Source: Nitrospirota bacterium | Lineage (GTDB): Bacteria > Nitrospirota_A > Leptospirillia > Leptospirillales > Leptospirillaceae | Length of the DNA: 7,756 nt | NCBI GenBank assembly: GCA_021795275.1 | Contig: JAJYPO010000101.1 | Location: forward strand, 1 to 7,756 | Direction: 5' to 3' | Shown: positions 1-7,300 of the stretch, piece after piece | How the letters are laid out: each line of letters starts with the position of its first letter | Numbering within the stretch: the stretch's first letter is position 1 | Program-made: the position numbers and the translations under genes | Notes under the pieces: generated by a model | What the model saw: only the letters and a program-made list of their open reading frames with translations | The model's database searches: none | Told to the model about the DNA's origin: nothing

Positions 1-1448
1 CCCGTTTTCTCGCATTATCCGAATTTGGGCCAAACAGCCTGATTTATCATGAGGGATCCCATTACCGCGTTCACAAGGTCATTCTTGGACTTCGGGAAGA
101 AGCCGCTAGTGGAAAAAACGATCTGACTCTTCATCGGCTCCGAATATGTCCTGTTTGTGGATATGCGCACTTCGATAATGAGATTGAGGTCGAACGGTGC
201 GTTTCCTGTGGGGATCTTTTGTCGGGAGGATGCTTGTTAACGAACCTCTACCGAATCGAAAATGTCAGCACCTACCGTGTGGATCGCATTACCTCCGATG
301 AGGAGGAGCGCCAACGGCAGGGTTTCGAGTTAATCACGACCTTCCAGTTCTCCCGTTCTGACAAACGAGAAAACCTCATCCAAACGGAAATCTTTGATGA
401 TGCCGGGGAAATCCTGAGTCTCAAGTTCAGCCATTCCTCCAGAATCTCCCGACTAAACCTCGGGCGACGGAGACGGAAGGATCCAGAAATTTGTGGATTT
501 CCAATCGATCTGCGGTCCGGAAAATGGAAAAAAAATGAAGATGAACCGGACCCGAACCAGGATGATGCCAATGAAAGCGACCAAAAGTTTCAGCGGATCA
601 TTCCCTATGTGGAGGACCAGAAAAATCTTCTCGTTATGTCCGTCGGATCCGACCTCAGAGAAGCCTTGGGCGATGAAGGAATGACCTCCCTCCAGTATGC
701 CTTGAAACGTGGGATTGAGACCTCCTTTCAGCTCGAAGAGAGCGAACTATCTGCTGAACCTTTGCCGAATCCGAGAGCAAGGACATCCTTTCTGTTTTAT
801 GAATCGGCCGAAGGAGGAGCAGGGGTTCTGCAACAACTGTTGATTGATCCTGCGATGTTGCAAAAATCAGCACGGGCCGCACTGGAGGTGATTCATTGCG
901 ATCCGGAGGGAAAAGACACCAATGATCAGGAGTCGAGGGAGTGCGAGGCAGGATGCTACCGATGCCTCTTATCCTACTACAATCAACCTGACCATGGAAA
1001 AATTGACCGCAAGAATCCAATCATGATCCAGCTTTTGGTACGCCTCTCGAAGGGGCATTTCAGAACGGCAACCGGAGGACAGACTCCCGGAGAGCAATTG
1101 GAGAATCTTCTGAATGCAGCTGGAAGTGGTCTGGAGAAAGACTGGCTCCTGTCCATAAATGACAAGGGATACCGATTGCCGGATCAAGCTCAGCCTCTTC
1201 TTTTGGAATTTGAAACACGGCCGGATTTTCTCTATGAGCGCACACAGTCATTGATTTATATCGATGGCCCGCATCACGACAGTGCAGGAAGGAAAATGGC
1301 TGACGATCGTCTGACCCGTTTACTGGAGGATGCCGGGTACACCGTCGTCCGCTTTGGGAAAGAGATGTCTTTATGGCCAGCCATTCTCTCCCAATACCCT
1401 GATGTTTTTGGAATGGGTGGAGCTTCTTTCTCAGGGAGAGAAAAATGA
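1..1448 (+). CDS. DUF1998 (MZB) helicase-family protein with C-terminal Vsr/DUF559-like nuclease domain, 5'-truncated
   Basis: The frame is open from the left edge (first full codon at position 3) to the TGA at 1446-1448, giving 481 visible residues. The TTG at 219 is internal, because family-like sequence continues upstream of it. In order, the visible part shows: a segment reading LSEFGP...YHEG (residues 5-18), typical of the region after the motor domain in long DUF1998 helicases; a zinc ribbon, C49-x2-C52-x13-C66-x2-C69; the conserved RITSDEEER block (95-103); the DUF1998 core with FYESAEGGAG (265-274) and four cysteines C299, C314, C318 and C321; and a C-terminal domain with RPDF (406-409), IDG..H (420-424), a D/R-rich helix and GYTVVRFG (445-452). 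That last pattern matches the Vsr/DUF559/MTES_1575 nuclease fold. DUF1998 proteins are known in DISARM (DrmB), Druantia (DruE) and the repair helicase MrfA. The upstream helicase domain is inferred, not seen. The likely role is DNA translocation coupled to cleavage. The gene overlaps drmD by four bases and is much poorer in GC (about 47%) than drmD. Confidence 0.85.
   Translation, partial: RFLALSEFGPNSLIYHEGSHYRVHKVILGLREEAASGKNDLTLHRLRICPVCGYAHFDNEIEVERCVSCGDLLSGGCLLTNLYRIENVSTYRVDRITSDEEERQRQGFELITTFQFSRSDKRENLIQTEIFDDAGEILSLKFSHSSRISRLNLGRRRRKDPEICGFPIDLRSGKWKKNEDEPDPNQDDANESDQKFQRIIPYVEDQKNLLVMSVGSDLREALGDEGMTSLQYALKRGIETSFQLEESELSAEPLPNPRARTSFLFYESAEGGAGVLQQLLIDPAMLQKSARAALEVIHCDPEGKDTNDQESRECEAGCYRCLLSYYNQPDHGKIDRKNPIMIQLLVRLSKGHFRTATGGQTPGEQLENLLNAAGSGLEKDWLLSINDKGYRLPDQAQPLLLEFETRPDFLYERTQSLIYIDGPHHDSAGRKMADDRLTRLLEDAGYTVVRFGKEMSLWPAILSQYPDVFGMGGASFSGREK
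1433..1448 (+). promoter_or_regulatory. Shine-Dalgarno and ATGA stop/start overlap setting the drmD start
   Basis: An AGGGAG purine stretch at 1433-1438 lies six bases before the ATG at 1445. That ATG overlaps the TGA stop (1446-1448) of the preceding gene. The pair fixes the drmD start and indicates translational coupling. The family-typical N-terminus FTPGTLVFARGREW follows at once, which supports this start. Confidence 0.75.
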
Positions 1449-4354
1449 TCGATACCTTTACACCAGGCACACTGGTATTTGCGCGTGGACGGGAATGGAC
1501 CGTTCTCCCCGAAGGAGGGGTCGATACGGTTCGTCTCAGGCCGCTGGGAGGTTCCGACGAGGATGCCACCCTGATCTATCTTCCGCTCGAAAAGGAGCCC
1601 ATTCGACCGGCCCGCTTTTCTCCTCCCGACCCGGAACGGGCGGGCAATCAGGAATCGGGTCTTCTTCTCCGGGATGCCCTTAGGCTCAAACTTCGCTCCG
1701 GAGCTGGTCCATTCCGCAGTGTCGGCAACCTTGGGTTCGAACCCCGCGCTTATCAGATTGTTCCGCTTCTCATGGCCCTGAAGCTTGAAACGGTCCGCCT
1801 TCTGATCGCCGACGATGTGGGCGTGGGGAAGACGATCGAAGCAGGACTGATCGCCCGGGAAATGCTGGATCGGGGAATGATCGATCGGATGGTCGTGATC
1901 TGTCCGCCTCACCTCTGCGATCAATGGGAGGAGGAGCTCTGGGAGAAGTTTCGTCTTCGGGCCACGGTTGTCCAGGCCCGTACCGCCTCCCGGCTCGAAC
2001 GGGGCCTTTCCGCTGGACGGTCCCTTTTTGAGGAATATCCCGTAACCGTGGTGAGTCTCGACTACATCAAGTCGGAAAAACGTCGTGATGAATTCGCCCG
2101 TTCCTGCCCGGAGTTCGTGATCGTTGAGGAGGCGCATTCCTGTGTCCGGGGCTCGGCCGGAATGCGCCATCAGCGCTACCTTCTGCTCAAGGAGCTGTCA
2201 GATAATCCGGAACGGCACATGGTCTTTTTGACCGCCACGCCCCACAGCGGGAACGACGAGGCCTTTTTCAACCTTTTGGGCCTTCTCGATCCAGAATTTT
2301 CCCAGCTCGGCTCGGCAGAAGGAAAGGAACGTGAACGGCTTCGGGAAAGACTGGCTGCCCATTTTGTCCAGAGGAGACGGCCTGATATTTCGGAATGGCG
2401 GGATGCAAAGTTTTTCCCGGACCGGGAATCCCGGGAGACGACTTACCAGCTGTCGGGAGAGATGGAGTCCTTCTTCTCGGATATTCTCTCTTATGCCAGA
2501 GATCTTGTGGGCCGGATTTCCGAATCCGTCCATTCAGGAACACGGCTTAACTGGTGGGCGGCCCTGGCCCTCCTTCGGTGTGCCTGTTCGAGTCCTGCGG
2601 CGGCCGCACTCGCCCTTGCGACACGTCTTGGGGTGGAGGAGGGGAACGCCATTGCCGACACTCCGGCACTCCATGCCGATCTCGACCTTCTGGGAGTCAA
2701 TACCGTCCTGGACGGAGACGATGCTGACGACCTGCTCTCTTCCGACGACCGGGTTCCGGGAGCGGAACTTCCCCAGGAACTCGCCCGGACGGACTCCCCG
2801 CTCAAATCCCTGATCAAGAGAGCCCAAGCTCTTCAGGGAGAGGGGAAGGATCCAAAACTGTCGGCTCTTCTTCCTGTCCTGAAGCGACTTCTTTCGGAAG
2901 GGTTCAATCCGGTCATCTTCTGCCGCTATATCGCCACGGCCGACTATTTGCAGACCCATCTCAAAAAGACCTTTGGCGATTCGGTGCTCATCGATGCCGT
3001 GACCGGACTTTTGCCGCCGGAGGAGCGGGAGGAAAGGGTTCAGGCCTTCGGTTTCGCCCAGAGAGAAGAGATGGGGGGCCGCAAGGGATGTATTCTGGTG
3101 GCCACCGATTGCCTGTCTGAGGGCATCAACCTTCAGGCCTATTTCGATACGGTGATCCATTACGACCTCTCCTGGAATCCCACGCGCCACGAGCAGAGAG
3201 AAGGGCGCGTGGATCGATTCGGACAGCCCAGGGAGAAGGTTCGGGTCATTCTCTATTACGGAGAAAACAATCCGGTGGACGGCACCGTCCTTGAGGTCAT
3301 TCTTCGAAAGGCCGAAAACATCCGGAAAGAGCTGGGGGTGAGCCTCCCCTTTCCGACCGATTCGAACCGGGTCCTGCAGGCGGTGATGGAATCGGTTGTC
3401 TTTCGAAAGAAGGAGCACGAGCAAGAAGGAAAAAAAGTTCAGGGAAAGCTGAAACTGACCTTCGACCCTGTGGACCTGGAGCAAATGGAGGCTGTAAAGG
3501 AGATGGATGCGGCCTGGAAGAGCGCCCGGGAAAATGCCGTGGGAAAAAGCCGGACCATCTTTGCCCAGAACCGCCTGAGGCCCGATGAGGTGCTTCCGGA
3601 GTGGAACCGGAGCCTGGCCATTCTGGGAGGAGACGAGGATGTCAAACGCTATGTGAGGCTCGCGGCCCTGCGTCTGGGCGCCCCGCTCGAAGAGCGCAAG
3701 GACGGATTCTGGTGGAATCCGGACTTTCTTCCTTCTGCCCTTCGGGATTCTTTGTGGGAGTGTGGCATCGCCGGACGGCAAAAAATCGGTTTCTCCCCCG
3801 GTTCGCCCGGACTTTTGCTTCACCGGTCCCACCCGGTCGTGGTGGCGTTGGCCGATTACCTTTCCGAAATGGCCTTGGCGGAAAAGGCCGACGGAATCGT
3901 CTCCCGGTCGGGGGCCATCTTTACAAAAAGCGTTTCGAAAAGGACGGTCCTCCTTCTCCTCCGATTCAGAAACCAGATTGTGACCTCCCGAAAAAACCGA
4001 TCTCGCACCCTCCTCTCGGAGGAGATCCAGATGGTCACATTCCAGGGGGGAGACCCGCCCCTTCTTTCTCTTTCTGTGGAGGGAGTTTCCTTGATGGAAG
4101 AGCCGGCCTCCCGGAACATGGAGCCGGAGCAACGCAAAAGGCTGGTTCGCCAAGTGGTGGACAGTCTTCCGGAGATCTCCGGAGCCCTGGAAAATCTGGC
4201 CCGGGAGCGTGCCCGCGTCCTGACAGAAGACCATCAACGGGTTCTGTCGGCCAGCGCGGCAACCGGAGGACGTTTTGAGGTGATTCCCAATCTGCCGCCC
4301 GATGTGATCGCTATTACCGTGCTGATGCCGGACCGTATGTCGGAGGAGAAATGA
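1445..4354 (+). CDS. drmD: DISARM class 1 SNF2-family ATPase/helicase DrmD
   Basis: This is a complete 969-residue protein, near the usual size of about 1000 for DrmD, acting on DNA in the cytoplasm. The N-terminus (residues 5-18) reads as in the family. Helicase motifs in order: Q motif EPRAYQ (99-104); Walker A DDVGVGKT (123-130), in the DrmD-style context LLIADDVG; Walker B EEAH (228-231), with Glu in place of the usual first Asp; motif III TATPHSG (263-269); motif IV region PVIFCRY (489-495); motif V ATDCLSEGINLQ (553-564); motif VI QREGRVDRFGQ (584-594). The C-terminal third (about 620-969) is family-specific and includes a SHPVVVALADYL segment near 795 and LLLLRFRNQ near 835. DrmD is a marker of class 1 DISARM, where it is paired with the adenine methylase DrmMI, and that gene follows here with a four-base overlap. 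Its known family role is ATP-driven DNA translocation or remodelling within the defence complex; the precise task is not visible from sequence. It could be called a generic SNF2 helicase, but the N-terminus and neighbours favour DrmD strongly. Confidence 0.93.
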   Translation: MIDTFTPGTLVFARGREWTVLPEGGVDTVRLRPLGGSDEDATLIYLPLEKEPIRPARFSPPDPERAGNQESGLLLRDALRLKLRSGAGPFRSVGNLGFEPRAYQIVPLLMALKLETVRLLIADDVGVGKTIEAGLIAREMLDRGMIDRMVVICPPHLCDQWEEELWEKFRLRATVVQARTASRLERGLSAGRSLFEEYPVTVVSLDYIKSEKRRDEFARSCPEFVIVEEAHSCVRGSAGMRHQRYLLLKELSDNPERHMVFLTATPHSGNDEAFFNLLGLLDPEFSQLGSAEGKERERLRERLAAHFVQRRRPDISEWRDAKFFPDRESRETTYQLSGEMESFFSDILSYARDLVGRISESVHSGTRLNWWAALALLRCACSSPAAAALALATRLGVEEGNAIADTPALHADLDLLGVNTVLDGDDADDLLSSDDRVPGAELPQELARTDSPLKSLIKRAQALQGEGKDPKLSALLPVLKRLLSEGFNPVIFCRYIATADYLQTHLKKTFGDSVLIDAVTGLLPPEEREERVQAFGFAQREEMGGRKGCILVATDCLSEGINLQAYFDTVIHYDLSWNPTRHEQREGRVDRFGQPREKVRVILYYGENNPVDGTVLEVILRKAENIRKELGVSLPFPTDSNRVLQAVMESVVFRKKEHEQEGKKVQGKLKLTFDPVDLEQMEAVKEMDAAWKSARENAVGKSRTIFAQNRLRPDEVLPEWNRSLAILGGDEDVKRYVRLAALRLGAPLEERKDGFWWNPDFLPSALRDSLWECGIAGRQKIGFSPGSPGLLLHRSHPVVVALADYLSEMALAEKADGIVSRSGAIFTKSVSKRTVLLLLRFRNQIVTSRKNRSRTLLSEEIQMVTFQGGDPPLLSLSVEGVSLMEEPASRNMEPEQRKRLVRQVVDSLPEISGALENLARERARVLTEDHQRVLSASAATGGRFEVIPNLPPDVIAITVLMPDRMSEEK
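4342..4354 (+). promoter_or_regulatory. Shine-Dalgarno and ATGA overlap setting the methyltransferase start
   Basis: A strong GGAGGAG at 4342-4348 sits two to four bases before the ATG at 4351, depending on pairing register. The ATG overlaps the drmD stop TGA (4352-4354). The next in-frame ATG is 60 codons downstream, beyond conserved N-terminal sequence, so 4351 is the start. The arrangement repeats the drmD junction and points to coupled synthesis of all three proteins. Confidence 0.75.
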
Positions 4355-7300
4355 CGACGATTCTCTCCCGAAAGGGATCCCCCGGAGACTCTCTCCCCTC
4401 CGGATCGGCCGTTTCGGTTTATGGAGGGCTTTTTTCTCCAGACTTTTTGCGTTTGGTGGCCTCTTTTTCCGCTCCCTATCAGGGAGGAGAGGACTACGGA
4501 CTTTCCAAGGGGCTGAACCTGCGCGATGAAATGGGCCGATGGTGGCGAATCGCCCAGGGTGAATGGGAGTTCTTTGGAGGAAAAAAGGCAGACGGTCCCG
4601 ATGCCTCCCGATGGATGATGAAGGTTTTGAAGGAGATTCTCTCCTTTGACGATCTCTCCCCACTCGATGGGTGGCAAAGTGGGGAGCGCCGATTTCCTGT
4701 CACCCACCTTTCTCATGATAAGGGCGTTCCTCTTGTTCTCCTTCCTTCCGGCCGTTCCCTTGATCAGACAGGGGCCGAATGGGGAGACGGTCATCGCAAA
4801 CGATCTCCCCAGGGGCTTTTGCAGGAGTTCCTGAATGCCCGCCCCACCGGCAATCGATGGGGGATTACCTTCAATGGATCGGCGATCCGGCTTGTCCGGG
4901 AAAATCCCTCCCTGACCCGCCCCGCCTATATCGAGGCGGACTTGAAACGGATCATGGAAGAGGACCTCTATCCGGATTTTGTCCTCTTTTGCCTGCTCTT
5001 TCACGCCAGTCGCTTCCGGATTCCTACAGGGCAGGCCGAGCCGGTTCTCGAGATCTGGCGCGGAGAGGCTGAGAAGACGGGGGAACGGGCCTTGTCCGAT
5101 CTCCGAAACGGAGTGCGCAAGGCTTTGCAGTTTCTCGGAAACGGATTTCTGTCTTTTCCAAAGAATGATGCTCTTCGAAAGGATTTCTCTTCCGGAGAAG
5201 TAACGGCTTCGGATTTTCATCAACAGCTCTTGCGGCTTGTTTACCGCTTCCTGTTTCTGATGACCGTCGAGGACCGGAACCTCCTTCATGAACGTCGTCT
5301 GGGAGGAGAGATCCGGGAGCGTTACCGGTCCGGATATTCGATGTCAAATCTGCGGGACCGGGCCAGACGACGGAGGCTCTTCGACGAGTATCCGGATCTT
5401 TGGCAGGGTCTTCTTGTGACCTTCGAGGGGCTGGACAACGGATCTTTGGAGCTTGGTCTTTCTCCGCTTGGGGGGCTGTTTTCTGAAAATCAGTGTTCCC
5501 ATCTCACCGCCTCGCTGATCGACAACGCCTCTCTCCTGTCGGCCGTGCGCGAGCTCGGGTATTTCGAATCGAACGGAATGCTTTCCCGCATCAACTACCG
5601 GGATATGGATACCGAGGAGTTGGGAAGTGTCTATGAACATCTTCTGGAACTGCATCCGGCGGTCAATGTGGATGGAACTCCCTGGCGATTTTTCTATGTC
5701 GGACACCAGGAGGAAGAGGGGGGCGGAGAACGGTCCGCTTCCGGATCGGAACGCAAAAGTACGGGAAGCTACTATACGCCAGACAGCCTGGTGCAGGAGC
5801 TGATACGAAGTGCTCTGGATCCAGTCATCGACCGCACTCTTTCCGAAAGCCCCTTGCCGGCCAAAGCTCTTCTGAATCTTCGTATCGTCGACCCGTCCTG
5901 CGGTTCGGGCCATTTTCTTCTGGCAGCGGCCAGGCGTATGGCCCTCGAATTGGCCAGAGTCCGAATGCAGACCGATAGCCCGGACGAGGAGAGCCGGCGT
6001 CATGCCCTTCGGGAGGTGGTGGCCCATACGATCTTCGGCGTGGACGCCAATCCGCTGGCGGTCGAGCTTTGCCGAACAGCGCTCTGGCTTGAAACGGTCG
6101 AGCCGGGAAAACCCCTGGGATTTCTGGACAACCATATTCTGTGTGGGAACTCTCTGGTAGGGCTCCTCAACATGGATCTTCTGAAAAAAGGGATTCCTGC
6201 GGAGGCTTATGTCGCCCTGACCGGGGATGACAAGGAGGTCGCCCGGGGAATCAAAAAACGCAACGATCCCTTTACCCAAATAGTCCTCAACACGATTCCT
6301 TTTAAAGGAGTGCAGGCGGGCGTTCAGGTTCCGGTGATCGATCTGGATACGTTACCGGAAGAGACGCCGGAGGATATTGCCCGGAAGGAAAAGGCCTGGA
6401 TTCAACAAATTTCCGCTCAGGACCAGAGACGGCTTTCGGCCGATCTGTTCACGTCGGCCTTTTTTCTTCCCAAGACGCGGGAAAGCCAGTCGGTGATTCC
6501 GGTGACGGACGATCTGAACCGGGTCATACAGAATGCACCGATTCCTCACGAGATGTGCGAGGCGATCGAAGAAATCTCCCGGGAGCTCCGTTTCTTCCAC
6601 TGGCCCCTCATGTTCCCGGAGATCTATGCCCGGGGGGGCTTCGACGTGGTTCTGGGGAATCCTCCGTGGGAGGTTTCCCAGCTGTCCGAATCGGAATATT
6701 TTGCATCGACTTCTCCTGAAATCTCCATTTTGGCTGGAGAAGCCCGAAAGAAAAAGATCTGTGAGCTCGAAACTGAAGATCCTGCGTTATGGAAACGCTA
6801 TTTGTTGGCAAAGAGATTTTTTGAGACGACTAATTCATTCGTCCGGGCTTCTGGCCGATATGAGTTGGTCAACTCAGGCAAGCTCAATCTCTATGCCCTT
6901 TTTTCTGAAACCATCCTTTCTTTGCTGAACTCACGGGGACATGCCGGCTTTCTGGTTCCCACGGGGATCGCAACCGATGACACCACCAAATTTTACTTTG
7001 ACCACCTGGTTCAGAACGGCCGTTTGGTGTCCCTGTATGACATAGAAAATCGGGAAAAACTTTTTCCGGCGGTTGACAGTCGTCAACGCTTCAGCCTGAT
7101 CACCCTGGGCAACCAGGTCAAGGCGAGCCGATTCGTCTTCTTTGCCACCCGTTCCGAACATCTTTCCGATGATCGCCGCATGTTTACCCTTTCTTCCGAT
7201 GAAATCCGGCTTTTCAACCCCAATACCGGAACCTGTCCCACGTTCCGAAGTCAGAAGGATTTTGAACTGACAAAAAAGATCTACGAGAAGGCCGGGGTCT

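Noticed and set aside
219..221. TTG as the start of the first gene
   Set aside because: The same frame is open to the left edge and encodes the zinc ribbon and the LSEFGP/YHEG segment typical of the family upstream of this codon, so the TTG is internal.
1..1448. Assignment of the first gene to Druantia (druE)
   Set aside because: DruE is also a DUF1998 helicase, but the coupled drmD and methylase genes are not Druantia partners. The similarity is treated as shared ancestry.
1274..2170. A 298-codon minus-strand open frame
   Set aside because: It lies antisense across the gene 1/drmD junction, where both plus-strand proteins have strong family motifs. No motif or ribosome site supports it.
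4405..4436. Possible terminator: GC-rich stretch followed by six T near 4430
   Set aside because: No convincing inverted repeat precedes the T run, and the site is inside the methylase coding region with an intact frame.
2534..4663. A 709-codon open frame on the minus strand
   Set aside because: It lies opposite drmD and the methylase start. Its translation is rich in Arg, Pro, Gly and His with no recognisable domain, as expected of an antisense shadow of a GC-rich gene.
4234..6279. Two minus-strand open frames (4234-5289 and 5344-6279)
   Set aside because: Both mirror the methylase coding strand, whose frame shows unbroken conserved blocks; the antisense translations have no recognisable domains.
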